A DNA stretch of 64,000 nt, taken from the NCBI RefSeq assembly GCF_001717465.1, contig NZ_CP017074.1, forward strand, positions 2,322,873 to 2,386,872. Reading direction: 5' to 3'. A program made the translations under genes and the position numbers. Of the stretch, positions 47,751 to 56,343 are shown piece after piece (the first letter of the stretch is position 1; the number at the start of each line of letters is the position of its first letter). Under the pieces are notes generated by a model, which did no database searches, had not been told where the DNA came from, and was given only the letters and a program-made list of their open reading frames with translations. Source of the stretch: Luteimonas sp. JM171 (GTDB lineage Bacteria > Pseudomonadota > Gammaproteobacteria > Xanthomonadales > Xanthomonadaceae).

Positions 47751-48392
47751 TCAGCGGGGCGCGGTAAGCCGGCACAGGTCCAGCTCGCAGCCAAGCAGGA
47801 AATCGAACGCCTCCAGGTGGCGCCGCGCCTCGGCCATGTCGCGGCCCCAGGCGTACAGCCCGTGGCCGTCGATCAGGTAGCCCCACATCGGGCCGCCGTC
47901 CACCAGCACGTCCACCTGGGCCGCCAGGGTCGGCATGTCCTGGCTGTTGGGCAGGACCGGCACGATCAGCTCGGACTCATGGGTGGTGTTGCCGCTGAAT
48001 GCCTTGAGCAGCTCGTAGCCGGCCAGGCGGATGCTCCCCGCACCCGAGAACAGCCGCGAGGCGACCGTCTGGGTGCGGGAATGGGTATGGAGCACGCAGC
48101 CCACATCCGGCAGGCGACGGTAGAGCTGGGTGTGCAGGAGCGTTTCCGCGGAGGGGCGGTGGCCGCTGCCAACGGCATTGCAATCCATGTCGACCACCAT
48201 GACGTCGTCTTCCGACAGCGCGGCCTTGTTGCGGCCGGAAATCGTGATGGCGGCGTGCCGACCATCCAGGCGAAGGGAGAAATTGCTGCTGGTGGCAGGG
48301 GTCCAGCCCAGCGCCGCGAGCTCGCGGACGTGGGTGGACAGCTCACGGGCAAGCTCGCCGAAACGCGCGGCATCGTATGCAGGTTCAGTCAT
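47751..48392 (-). CDS. mtnB: methylthioribulose-1-phosphate dehydratase
   Basis: MtnB dehydrates 5-methylthioribulose-1-phosphate in methionine salvage. It is a 213-residue class II aldolase-fold protein. The zinc His pair is in [10 protein letters not shown] near residue 101. [24 protein letters not shown] and the C-terminal [15 protein letters not shown] with the last His are visible. It is followed by mtnD and mtnC, and preceded 26 bp upstream by an NhaC-type transporter gene, implying one transcript. MtnA and MtnP or MtnK are not in the window. Confidence 0.93.
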   Translation of the reverse strand: MTEPAYDAARFGELARELSTHVRELAALGWTPATSSNFSLRLDGRHAAITISGRNKAALSEDDVMVVDMDCNAVGSGHRPSAETLLHTQLYRRLPDVGCVLHTHSRTQTVASRLFSGAGSIRLAGYELLKAFSGNTTHESELIVPVLPNSQDMPTLAAQVDVLVDGGPMWGYLIDGHGLYAWGRDMAEARRHLEAFDFLLGCELDLCRLTAPR

Positions 48393-48418
48393 GCCACCCA
48401 GTCTAACGCCGGGGTGGT

Positions 48419-49873
48419 TCAGTCCGCGTCGTCCGGCTTCAGGCGCAGCACCCGGAAACCGGTGTACGCCATGACCAGTGCCACCACCGGGCCGACGAGG
48501 TTGAAGAATGCGTATGGGGCGTAATCAAGGGTCGCCACCCCCAGGGTCGCCGCCATGTAGGCGCCGCAGGTATTCCAGGGGACCAGCGGGGAGGTGATGG
48601 TGCCGCCGTCTTCCAGCGCACGCGACAGGTTGAGCGGATCGAGCCCGCGCTTGCGGAACTCCGGCTGGTACAGCCGGCCCGGCAACACCAGGGCCATGTA
48701 CTGGTCGGCGGCGACCACGTTGGTGCCGAACGCGGTGCCGATGGCCGCGGCGATCAGCGATCCGGTGGACTTCACCTTCTTCAGCACGCTGCGGACCATC
48801 CGCTCCAGCAGGCCGGTGCGCTCCATCACCGCGCCAAAGCCCAGCGCGCAGACGATCAGCCACACCGTGTTGAGCATGCTGATCATGCCGCCCCGGCTGA
48901 GCAGGTCGTCCACCGCGGCGATGCCGGTCTGGGACTGGTAGCCCTCGAACAGGGCTTTCCACGCGCCGGACAGCAGGGCCATTGGACGCGGGAGGTCGGG
49001 ATCATCGGCCAGGGCCAGCACCAGTTCGGGCTGGAAGATGACGGCGAACACCCCGCCGAGCAGCGCGCCCAGGAGGATCGTGGGGTAGGCCGGGAAGCGC
49101 AGCATCGCCAGAGTGAACACCACCAGCATCGGGATCAGCAGGTACCAGCCGAGGTTGTAATGCTCCCGCAGCTGTCCGGAGAGGTTGCCGAACTCCGGGT
49201 TGCCGCCGCTGCCCTGGCTCAGGCCCACGATGGTGAACAGAACCAGGGCGATCGCGAAACTCGGGAAAGTGGTCCAGGTCAGGTGCCGGATATGCGAGAA
49301 CAGCTCCGCGCCGGCGGCGGCCGGGGCGATGATCGTGGTATCGGACATGGGCGACATCTTGTCGCCGAAGTAGGCGCCCGAGATGACCGCGCCGGCGGTC
49401 ATGGGCAGCGACATGTCCATGCCCTGGGCTACGCCGATCAATGCCACGCCCAGGGTGCCGGCCACGGTCCAGGAGCTGCCGATGGACAGCGCGACGATGG
49501 CGCACACCACGCTGGTGGCCGGGTAGAAGTACGCCGGGTGCATCAGCTCCATGCCATACACGATGAGCATGGGGACCGTACCGCTGAGGATCCAGGTGCC
49601 GATCAGCGCGCCCACGGAGAGCAGGATGAAGATCGGCACCACTGCCAGCGACACGCCGTGGACCAGGCTGTCCTGGATGTGCTGCCAGGGCATGCGGTTG
49701 CGCAGGCCCACGATGGCGGCCACGCCAGTGGCGAGCATCAGCCCCACCTGGTTGGCGCCGAAGGAGGCATCGTCGGCGTACAGGTACACCGCGCACGCCA
49801 GCGCCAGCACGAGGAAGAGCAGCGGGGTGAGCGCCTGCAGCAGGCTTGGGTCGCGGTGGTTTGCCCGGCTCAC
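48419..49873 (-). CDS. NhaC-family sodium-coupled transporter upstream of methionine salvage genes
   Basis: This 484-residue membrane protein has about 11-12 hydrophobic segments. Family motifs include [18 protein letters not shown] and [20 protein letters not shown] (about 185-204), plus a Thr/Asn-rich repeat [15 protein letters not shown]. By family it is a Na+/H+ antiporter. However, NhaC relatives named MetT are methionine carriers in other proteobacteria. The location 26 bp upstream of mtnB makes methionine or methylthio-compound transport a real alternative. The start is placed at GTG 49873 because upstream in-frame codons lack conservation. About 175 bp of leader separates it from the divergent NUDIX gene. 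Confidence 0.85.
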   Translation of the reverse strand: MSRANHRDPSLLQALTPLLFLVLALACAVYLYADDASFGANQVGLMLATGVAAIVGLRNRMPWQHIQDSLVHGVSLAVVPIFILLSVGALIGTWILSGTVPMLIVYGMELMHPAYFYPATSVVCAIVALSIGSSWTVAGTLGVALIGVAQGMDMSLPMTAGAVISGAYFGDKMSPMSDTTIIAPAAAGAELFSHIRHLTWTTFPSFAIALVLFTIVGLSQGSGGNPEFGNLSGQLREHYNLGWYLLIPMLVVFTLAMLRFPAYPTILLGALLGGVFAVIFQPELVLALADDPDLPRPMALLSGAWKALFEGYQSQTGIAAVDDLLSRGGMISMLNTVWLIVCALGFGAVMERTGLLERMVRSVLKKVKSTGSLIAAAIGTAFGTNVVAADQYMALVLPGRLYQPEFRKRGLDPLNLSRALEDGGTITSPLVPWNTCGAYMAATLGVATLDYAPYAFFNLVGPVVALVMAYTGFRVLRLKPDDAD

Positions 49874-49879
49874 GTGCGC

Positions 49880-49975
49880 CGCGTCCGCCCGCCGAAGCTG
49901 GCCCGTCCAGACCCGATGTGCATGCCCGTTCCCCTTGCAGTGGAGCGCAGGTACCTTGCCAAAGCCCCTGCCTGA
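49880..49975 (-). promoter_or_regulatory. possible structured 5' leader of the NhaC-type transporter gene
   Basis: The minus-strand leader contains the blocks GGTACCTGCGCTCC, GGGGAACGGGCATGCACATC and TCTGGACGGGCC. CTCC can pair with GGGG, and TGCGC can pair with GCGCA beside the start codon. This leader is longer than most in the window. It could be a structured RNA such as a cation- or SAM-responsive element. I cannot assign it to a class from memory with certainty. Confidence 0.25.
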
Positions 49976-50049
49976 CCACAAGCGGCGACCGGCACTTGAC
50001 CCCGGGGGGATAATGGACCTTCCCCCGCCTTCCGGAGTTTGCCCAGGGC

Positions 50050-50637
50050 ATGCAGGATTCCGCCGACCCCACCCGCGCGCTCGTGGCCGCGCTGCATGCC
50101 TATCGTGCCCGGTGGCCCGCCGAGGCAGGCTGCGTTGAGCTGTTCCTCGAGCTGGTCCAGGCGCCCGGGAATCCCTACGTGCGCGAGCGCCTGGAAGGCC
50201 ACCTCACCGCATCGTCTCTGGTGGTCAGCGCCGACGGCGCGCGCACGCTGCTGACCCACCACCGCAAGCTCGGATTGTGGCTGCAGCCGGGCGGCCACGC
50301 CGATGGCGACCGCGACCTGGCCCGGGTGGCGCTGCGCGAGGCCGGGGAGGAAACCGGCTTGCCCGGGCTGGCGCTGGAGCCCGGGATCTTCGACCTGGAC
50401 CGGCACCGGATCCCGGAACACAAGGGGGTGCCCGAGCACTGGCACTACGACATGCGCTACATCGTGCGGGCAGGGGCGGATGAGCGCTTCATCGTCAGCC
50501 CGGAATCCCACGACCTGGCCTGGCGCGACATCGCCAGCCTCGCCGATGACCCGGTGATGGATGGATCCCTGCGCCGGATGGCGCGCAAGTGGCTGGGGCG
50601 GGAGGCGACAGCACCTGCCGTGGCCGCCCGCTGCTAG
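50050..50637 (+). CDS. NUDIX hydrolase
   Basis: This 195-residue pyrophosphohydrolase has the NUDIX box GGHADGDRDLARVALREAGEETGL (starting near residue 82; the central REAGEE Glu residues bind metal). The early Glu of the consensus is replaced by Arg. The substrate, such as an (oxidised) nucleotide or ADP-sugar, cannot be read from the sequence. ATG 50050 follows a purine-rich GGAG/AGGG stretch. Its stop is 2 bp from the convergent phoU stop. Confidence 0.87.
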   Translation: MQDSADPTRALVAALHAYRARWPAEAGCVELFLELVQAPGNPYVRERLEGHLTASSLVVSADGARTLLTHHRKLGLWLQPGGHADGDRDLARVALREAGEETGLPGLALEPGIFDLDRHRIPEHKGVPEHWHYDMRYIVRAGADERFIVSPESHDLAWRDIASLADDPVMDGSLRRMARKWLGREATAPAVAARC

Positions 50638-50639
50638 CT

Positions 50640-51344
50640 TCAGCCCAGGACGTTGGTCCCGTCGCGCTTCTCGCGCGGGGGCAGCTCTTCCTCGCCGTGC
50701 TCGAGGAACCAGATGTTCTCGGCGATGTTGGTCACGTGGTCGCCGATGCGCTCGATGTTCTTGGCCATGAACAGCAGGTGGGTGCAGGGCGTGATCGCCC
50801 GCGCGTCCTCCATCATGTAGGTGAGCAGTTCGCGGAACAGGCCGGTGTACATCTGGTCGAGCTCTGCGTCGTTCTCTCGGATCTGCTGGGCGGCCCCGGC
50901 GTCGCCTTCGCGATAGGCCACCAGCACTTCCCGGAGCTGGCGGGTGGCGATGCGCACCAGGCCCTTCAGGCCGCGGGTGATCGGCAGGGCAGGGGACTGG
51001 TTGAGCGCCAGCGAGCGCTTGGCCACGTTGGCGGCATAGTCGCCGATGCGCTCGATGTCCGAGGCCACGCGCAGCGCGGCCAGGATCTCGCGCAGGTCGC
51101 GGGCCAGCGGACCGCGCAGGGCCAGCTTCACCACGTCCTCGTTGATTTCCTTCTCCAGCGCGTCGATGGCCTCGTCGTTGTCGATGACCCGGCGCGCCGC
51201 GGCGTCGTCGCGGCGCTCCACCACGTCCAGGGCCGCTTCCAGCTGCGATGCGGCCATCTGGCCCATGCGCAGGAGCTCCTCCCGCAGGCGGGCCCGTTCC
51301 TCGTCGAAACTGCGCACGATGTGGTCATGTTGCTGGTGGGGCAT
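50640..51344 (-). CDS. phoU: phosphate signalling protein PhoU
   Basis: PhoU links the Pst transporter to the PhoR sensor and keeps the Pho regulon off when phosphate is sufficient. The 234-residue all-helical protein has two PhoU repeats. Metal-binding-type motifs are RVASDIERIGDYAANVAKR in the first repeat and KNIERIGDHVTNIAENI in the second. It is the last gene of pstSCAB-phoU, 22 bp after pstB. Confidence 0.95.
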   Translation of the reverse strand: MPHQQHDHIVRSFDEERARLREELLRMGQMAASQLEAALDVVERRDDAAARRVIDNDEAIDALEKEINEDVVKLALRGPLARDLREILAALRVASDIERIGDYAANVAKRSLALNQSPALPITRGLKGLVRIATRQLREVLVAYREGDAGAAQQIRENDAELDQMYTGLFRELLTYMMEDARAITPCTHLLFMAKNIERIGDHVTNIAENIWFLEHGEEELPPREKRDGTNVLG

Positions 51345-51366
51345 GTTGCTCTCCCGGTGCGGGTCC

Positions 51367-52218
51367 TCAGCCGAAGCGGCCGGTGATGTAATCCTCGGTC
51401 TGCTGCTGCGAGGGATTCGAGAAAATGGTGTGGGTCTCGTCGTGCTCGATCAGGTCACCCAAGTACATGAACGCGGTGAAGTCCGAGACCCGCGCGGCCT
51501 GCTGCATGTTGTGGGTGACGATCACGATCGTGTAATCGTGCTTGAGCTCGTCGATCAGCTGCTCGATGCGGCTGGTCGAGATCGGGTCCAGCGCCGAGGT
51601 GGGCTCGTCCAGCAGCAGCACGTCGGGCCGCAGGGCGACGGCGCGGGCAATGCACAGGCGCTGCTGCTGGCCGCCGGACAGGCCCAGCGCGCTCTGGCCG
51701 AGCTTGTCCTTCACCTCGTCCCACAGCGCCGCCTGGCCCAGGGCGAGTTCCACGCGCTCGTCGAGCTGCTTCTTCGACAGCTTCTCATGGTGGCGGATCG
51801 CGTAGGCGATGTTCTCGTAGATCGTCATCGGGAACGGCACCGGCTTCTGGAACACCATGCCCACCTTGCTGCGCAGGCGGTTCATGGGGTACTTGGGGCC
51901 GAGGATGTTCTCGCCGTCCAGCAGCACCTCGCCGCTGGCCTCCTGCTTGGGGTACAGGGCGTAGATGCGGTTGTACACGCGCAGCAGGGTCGATTTGCCA
52001 CAGCCGGAAGGACCGATCAGCGCGGTGACGCGCTTCTCAGGGATGTCGAGGTTGATGCCCTTGAGGGCGTGGAACCGGTCGTAATGGAAATCCAGGTTGC
52101 GCGTGGAGATCTTGACCGGCGCCTGCGGCCGCGTCTCGCGCGCGGTGGTTGCCATCCGTCGCAGCGCGGGGGAGTCGGGGGTGTCGGTCATCGCCGGTTC
52201 CGGAAACGGATCAGTCAT
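51367..52218 (-). CDS. pstB: phosphate ABC transporter ATP-binding protein PstB
   Basis: PstB is the ATPase of the high-affinity phosphate importer. The 283-residue protein has Walker [10 protein letters not shown] near residue 63, the Q-loop [20 protein letters not shown], signature LSGGQQQR near 172, Walker [12 protein letters not shown] near 192 and the switch His in [13 protein letters not shown] 52218 is used, overlapping the pstA stop by 8 bp; a second ATG at 52191 is possible. Confidence 0.96.
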   Translation of the reverse strand: MTDPFPEPAMTDTPDSPALRRMATTARETRPQAPVKISTRNLDFHYDRFHALKGINLDIPEKRVTALIGPSGCGKSTLLRVYNRIYALYPKQEASGEVLLDGENILGPKYPMNRLRSKVGMVFQKPVPFPMTIYENIAYAIRHHEKLSKKQLDERVELALGQAALWDEVKDKLGQSALGLSGGQQQRLCIARAVALRPDVLLLDEPTSALDPISTSRIEQLIDELKHDYTIVIVTHNMQQAARVSDFTAFMYLGDLIEHDETHTIFSNPSQQQTEDYITGRFG

Positions 52219-53074
52219 GGGAAATCTTGTTGCGCAGCAGCAGCGCACGGGCGCCGATGCTCACGAGCAGGACGAACACGGTCAGCACCAGGGCGCCCGC
52301 CCAGGCAAGCTGCTGCCAGGACTCGTACGGGCTGCCCGCGTACTGGTACATCACCAGCGGGACGCTGGCCATCGGCCGCATGATATCGGTGTTCCAGTAC
52401 TGGTTGCCGAAGGCGGTGAACAGCAGCGGCGCGGTTTCGCCCGAGATCCGCGCCAGCGCCAGCAGGATGCCGGTGATGATGCCGGCCGACGCGCTGCGGT
52501 ACAGCACCTGCACGATCACCTTCCACTGCGGCACGCCCAGCGACAGCGCGGCTTCGCGCATCTGCACCGGCACCAGCCGCAGCATCTCGTCGGTGGTGCG
52601 CACCACCACCGGCAGCACGATGAAGGCCAGGGCGATGGCGCCTGCCAGGGCGGAGAAGTTGCCGCCGGTCTGCATGATGATCAAGGTGTAGACAAACAGG
52701 CCCAGCACGATCGAGGGCGCCGACAGCAGGATGTCGTTGATGAAGCGGACCACGGTGCCGGCCTTGCGCGCGTAACCGTACTCCGAGAGCCAGGTGCCCG
52801 CGGCAACGCCCAGCGGCGTGCCGATCGCGATTGCCAGGGCGCACATGACCGCGCTGCCGAAGAATGCGTTGGCCAGGCCACCCTCCTGCATGGGCGGCGG
52901 GGTCATCTGGGTGAAGAGCTCGATGTTGATGCCGCCAATGGCCTTGGCCACCAGGGTCCACAGGATCCAGCCCAGGAAGAACAGCCCGAACGCTGCGGCC
53001 AGGCATGACACGCCGATGGCCACGGCATTGCCGATCCGGCGCCGGCGATAGAGTCGATCTGCCACAGCGGACAT
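52211..53074 (-). CDS. pstA: phosphate ABC transporter permease PstA
   Basis: This inner-membrane permease subunit of 287 residues has six predicted membrane helices. The EAA-type loop that contacts PstB is [16 protein letters not shown] near residue 180. [10 protein letters not shown] near 223 is a PstA signature. The ATG shares one base with the pstC stop (TGATG). It is the third gene of the pst operon. Confidence 0.94.
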   Translation of the reverse strand: MSAVADRLYRRRRIGNAVAIGVSCLAAAFGLFFLGWILWTLVAKAIGGINIELFTQMTPPPMQEGGLANAFFGSAVMCALAIAIGTPLGVAAGTWLSEYGYARKAGTVVRFINDILLSAPSIVLGLFVYTLIIMQTGGNFSALAGAIALAFIVLPVVVRTTDEMLRLVPVQMREAALSLGVPQWKVIVQVLYRSASAGIITGILLALARISGETAPLLFTAFGNQYWNTDIMRPMASVPLVMYQYAGSPYESWQQLAWAGALVLTVFVLLVSIGARALLLRNKISHD

Positions 53075-54042
53075 CAGTTGCCCTCCCTTCGCGCCAGGCG
53101 CATCAGCATCAGGCGGGCGATGGCCAGCACCACGAAGGTCACCAGGAACAGCACGAAGCCCAGCAGGAGCAGCGCGGACCGGTAGGTCTCGGTGGCCTCG
53201 CCGAAGTCGTTGGCGATGAGCGCGGCGATGGTGGTGCCCGGCTCGAGCAGCGAGGGCGTCAGGCGCACGCTGTTGCCGACCACGAAGGCCACCGCCATTG
53301 TCTCGCCCAGGGCCCGCCCCAGGCCCAGGAAGATGCCGCCGATGACCGCCGAGCGGGTGTAGGGCAGCACGATGTCCCAGCTGACCTCCCAGCGGGTGGA
53401 GCCCAGCGCATACGCCGATTCCTTGAGCCGGGTGGGGACGGTGAGGAACACCTCGCGCATGGTGGCGGTGATGAAGGGGATCACCATGATCGCCAGCACG
53501 AAGCCCGCGGTCAGCAGGCCGATGCCCAGCGGCGGACCGCGGAACAGCATCCCCAGGCCCGGGATTGCGCCAAGGTTGTCGTTGAGCCAGGGCGTGACGT
53601 GGGTCGTCATCACCGGCACCAGCACGAACAGCCCCCACATGCCGTAGATGATCGACGGAATCGCCGCCAGCAGTTCGATGGCGGTGCTGATCGGCTGCCG
53701 GATCCAGCGCGGTGCGACCTCGGTGAGGAAGAACGCGATCCCGAAGCTCACCGGCACCGCGATGATCATGGCGATCACCGCGGTGACGATCGTGCCGTAG
53801 ATCGGTGCCAGGGCACCGTAGCGGTTCTGGACCGGGTTCCAGTCGGAGGTGAGGAAGAAGCGCCAGCCCTGCGTGAACAGCGCGTCGCGGCCGCCCCACA
53901 GCATGGACAGGGCGGCCGCGGCCAGGGCCAGCATGACCAGGACCACGGTGGCCCCCAGCGCCATGCGGAACAGGCGGTCGGCGCGGGCGTCACGCAGGTC
54001 GCGGCTGGCGCCGCGCGCCGCGGGCAGGGATGTCGCGTTCAT
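53074..54042 (-). CDS. pstC: phosphate ABC transporter permease PstC
   Basis: This partner permease of PstA has 322 residues. Its first membrane helix is at about 28-48, followed by a periplasmic loop (FLTSDWNPVQNRYGA) typical of PstC, and five more helices. The EAA loop is LKESAYALGSTRWEVS near 208, and GRALGETMAVAFVVGN near 246 is conserved. It lies 20 bp after pstS. Confidence 0.95.
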   Translation of the reverse strand: MNATSLPAARGASRDLRDARADRLFRMALGATVVLVMLALAAAALSMLWGGRDALFTQGWRFFLTSDWNPVQNRYGALAPIYGTIVTAVIAMIIAVPVSFGIAFFLTEVAPRWIRQPISTAIELLAAIPSIIYGMWGLFVLVPVMTTHVTPWLNDNLGAIPGLGMLFRGPPLGIGLLTAGFVLAIMVIPFITATMREVFLTVPTRLKESAYALGSTRWEVSWDIVLPYTRSAVIGGIFLGLGRALGETMAVAFVVGNSVRLTPSLLEPGTTIAALIANDFGEATETYRSALLLLGFVLFLVTFVVLAIARLMLMRLARREGN

Positions 54043-54062
54043 CGCAGGAGCGTTCGCCGGGG

Positions 54063-55133
54063 TCAGTCGGCGGTGCCGTATCCGAGTTCGCTGGCCCAGT
54101 AGGCTTCCACCTGCTCAACCAGGTCGGCGGGCAGGGGCACGTAGTGCAGCGCGCTCGCCTGGTCCATGCCGTTGTTGAGTGCCCAGTCGAAGAACGCCAG
54201 GGCGGCCTGGTTGCGCGCCGGGTCGGCCGGCTGTTTCTGCATGAGGATGAAGTTGGTGGCGGTGATCGGCCAGGCGTCCTCACCCGGGGCGTCGGTGATC
54301 ACCAGGTGGAAGTCGGTGGTCGAGGCCCAGTCGGCGGTCGCGGCGGCGGCCGAGAAGCTGTCCTCGCTCGGCTCCACCCAGTTGCCCGCGGCGTTCTGGA
54401 GCGAGGCATAGGGCATGTCGTTCTGGAGCGCGTACGCCAGCTCGACGTAGCCGATCGCACCGTTGATCTGCTTCACGTACGAGGCCACGCCTTCATTGCC
54501 CTTGCCGCCCACGCCCGACGGCCACTGCAGCTGGGTGCCTTCGCCGATCTGCTCCTGCCACTGGGGGCTGACCTTGGAGAGGTAGTTGCTGAAGTTGAAC
54601 GTGGTGCCCGAGCCGTCGGAACGGTGGACGATGCTGATCTCGGTGTCAGGCAGTTCGGTGCCGGGATTGATGCCGGAGATCGCCGGGTCGTTCCAGGCGG
54701 TGACGTTGCCCATGAAGATGTCCGCGAGCACCGGACCCGTCAGGCGCAGTTCGCCCGGCTCGAAACCGGGCAGGTTGAACACCGGGACCACCCCGCCGAT
54801 GGTGGACGGGAACTGGCCCAGGCCGGCCTCGGCGAGTTCTTCGCTCGACAGCGGCGCGTCGGAGGAGCCGAAATCGACCGTGGCCGCCTTGATCTGGGCG
54901 ATGCCGCCGCCCGAGCCGATCGACTGGTAGTTGACCCGGTGGCCGGTAGCGGAGTTGTAATCGGCCGACCAGCGCGACATCAGCGGGAACACGAACGACG
55001 CGCCGGCGCCGGAGATCTCCGCGCGGGCGGAACCGTCGCCGGCGGTCGCGCCGTCGTCGGAAGGCGAACATGCGGAAAGCCCGAAAGCCAGCGGCAGGGC
55101 AAGGAGGGCGAGGCGAACGGGCTGCAGTTTCAT
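54063..55133 (-). CDS. pstS: phosphate-binding lipoprotein PstS
   Basis: PstS captures phosphate for the Pst transporter. The 356-residue protein starts at ATG 55133 with a lipoprotein signal peptide. The lipobox LSAC places the lipidated Cys near residue 22. Phosphate-binding motifs are GAGASFVFPLMSRW (about 45-58), SIGSGGGIAQI (about 71), FGSSDAPL (about 89), and HRSDGSGTTFNFSNYLSKVS (about 170). A long acidic, low-complexity linker follows the Cys. It is the first gene of a five-gene operon preceded by a Pho box. Confidence 0.95.
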   Translation of the reverse strand: MKLQPVRLALLALPLAFGLSACSPSDDGATAGDGSARAEISGAGASFVFPLMSRWSADYNSATGHRVNYQSIGSGGGIAQIKAATVDFGSSDAPLSSEELAEAGLGQFPSTIGGVVPVFNLPGFEPGELRLTGPVLADIFMGNVTAWNDPAISGINPGTELPDTEISIVHRSDGSGTTFNFSNYLSKVSPQWQEQIGEGTQLQWPSGVGGKGNEGVASYVKQINGAIGYVELAYALQNDMPYASLQNAAGNWVEPSEDSFSAAAATADWASTTDFHLVITDAPGEDAWPITATNFILMQKQPADPARNQAALAFFDWALNNGMDQASALHYVPLPADLVEQVEAYWASELGYGTAD

Positions 55134-55176
55134 GGGGGCTCCACGACGTTGGGCCGGCGCTGCCGGCTGGATGCAG

Positions 55177-55212
55177 CTATGAAATGATGTTTTTGTTACA
55201 GGACGATGACAA
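55177..55212 (-). promoter_or_regulatory. Pho box and -10 of the pst operon
   Basis: On the minus strand, TTGTCAT (55212-55206), four bases, and CTGTAAC (55201-55195) form two direct 7-mers close to the PhoB consensus CTGTCAT-N4-CTGTCAC. Twelve bases later TCATAG (55182-55177) can act as the -10, the usual spacing for a PhoB-activated promoter without a -35. The pstS ATG follows 43 bp further on. Confidence 0.7.
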
Positions 55213-55219
55213 GCCGTCT

Positions 55220-55339
55220 TCAAACGATCCACAGCCGCAGCAGCCACGCCACGGTGCCCACCGCGGCGAGGCCAGCGATCCACAGCCCCACGAACCAGGC
55301 CAGCCGCTTCCACAGCGGTCCTGGCGCCGCGGGAGCCAT
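55220..55339 (-). CDS. DUF2474 small membrane protein of the bd oxidase operon
   Basis: This 39-residue single-pass protein begins at ATG 55339, sharing one base with the cydB stop (TGATG). It has a short N-terminal cytosolic part, then the hydrophobic segment LAWFVGLWIAGLAAVGTVAWLL. DUF2474 proteins occur downstream of cyanide-insensitive bd oxidases and are probably small subunits comparable to CydX. It is too short for most automatic gene finders. Confidence 0.8.
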   Translation of the reverse strand: MAPAAPGPLWKRLAWFVGLWIAGLAAVGTVAWLLRLWIV

Positions 55340-56340
55340 CAGTGGTAGCCCTCGTCGCCGACCTTGCCCCGGAACACCCAGTAGGACCAGCCGGTGTAGG
55401 CGAGGATGATCGGGATCAGCACCACCGCGCCCACCAGCATGAACACCAGGCTCGAATCCGGCGAGGCGGCTTCCTGGATGGTCACCGATTGCGGTACCAC
55501 GTAAGGGAAGACGCTCACGCCCAGACCCACGAAGGTCAGCGCGAACAGCGCCAGGGTGAGCAGGAAGGGCGCCAGCTCCCGGCCGCGGCGCAGCGAGCGC
55601 CAGAACGCATAGGCCATCACCGCAGTCAGCAGCGGTACCTGGGCGGTCACCAGCACCGCCGGCATGGTGGTCCAGCGGTGGTGGTAGTCGTAGTCCAGGC
55701 CCACGGTGGCCAGGCTCACCAGCGTAATGCCTGCCAGCATCGCCACGCCCAGGCGCGAAGCGTAGCGGCGCGCCCGCGCCTGCAGCTCGCCCTCGGTCTT
55801 GAGTACCAGCCAGGTCGCGCCCAGCAGGGCGTATCCCACGGCCACGCTGACGCCGGTGAGCAGGCTGAACGGCGTCAGCCAGTCCCACCAGCCGCCGGCG
55901 TACTCGCGTCCGTCCACCTCGATGCCCTGCACCAGCGCGCCCAGGATGATGCCCTGGGCCAGCGCCGCCACGGTGGAGCCGCCCTGGAAAGCCGCGTCCC
56001 ACCAGCGCCGGTGGGATGGATCGCGCCAGCGCGCCTCGAACGCCACGCCGCGGAACACCAGCGCCAGCACCATCGCGATCACCAGCGGATACACCGCGGT
56101 CATGATGATGCCGAACGCCAGCGGGAACGCCGCCATCAGCCCGCCGCCCCCCAGCACCAGCCAGGTCTCGTTGCCGTCCCATACCGGCGCCACGGTGTTG
56201 ATGGCCTTGTCGCGCTGCCCGCCCGGGTCCAGGCCGGGGAACAGGATCCCGATGCCCAGGTCGAAGCCGTCCATCACCACGTAGGCGAACACGGCGAACA
56301 GCAGGATCATGGCCCAGGCGATGGTGAGATCGAATTCCAT
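55339..56340 (-). CDS. cydB: cytochrome bd-type ubiquinol oxidase subunit II
   Basis: This 333-residue subunit of a bd oxidase has eight to nine membrane helices. Conserved segments include the N-terminal MDGFDLGIGILFP (about 23-35), APVWDGNETWLVLGGGG (about 51-67), AFEARW, and GGSTVAALAQGIILGALVQG near 119. With the short Q-loop of the CydA partner it fits the cyanide-insensitive (Cio) group. It lies 3 bp after cydA and is coupled to the DUF2474 gene. Confidence 0.93.
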   Translation of the reverse strand: MEFDLTIAWAMILLFAVFAYVVMDGFDLGIGILFPGLDPGGQRDKAINTVAPVWDGNETWLVLGGGGLMAAFPLAFGIIMTAVYPLVIAMVLALVFRGVAFEARWRDPSHRRWWDAAFQGGSTVAALAQGIILGALVQGIEVDGREYAGGWWDWLTPFSLLTGVSVAVGYALLGATWLVLKTEGELQARARRYASRLGVAMLAGITLVSLATVGLDYDYHHRWTTMPAVLVTAQVPLLTAVMAYAFWRSLRRGRELAPFLLTLALFALTFVGLGVSVFPYVVPQSVTIQEAASPDSSLVFMLVGAVVLIPIILAYTGWSYWVFRGKVGDEGYH

Positions 56341-56343
56341 GGC

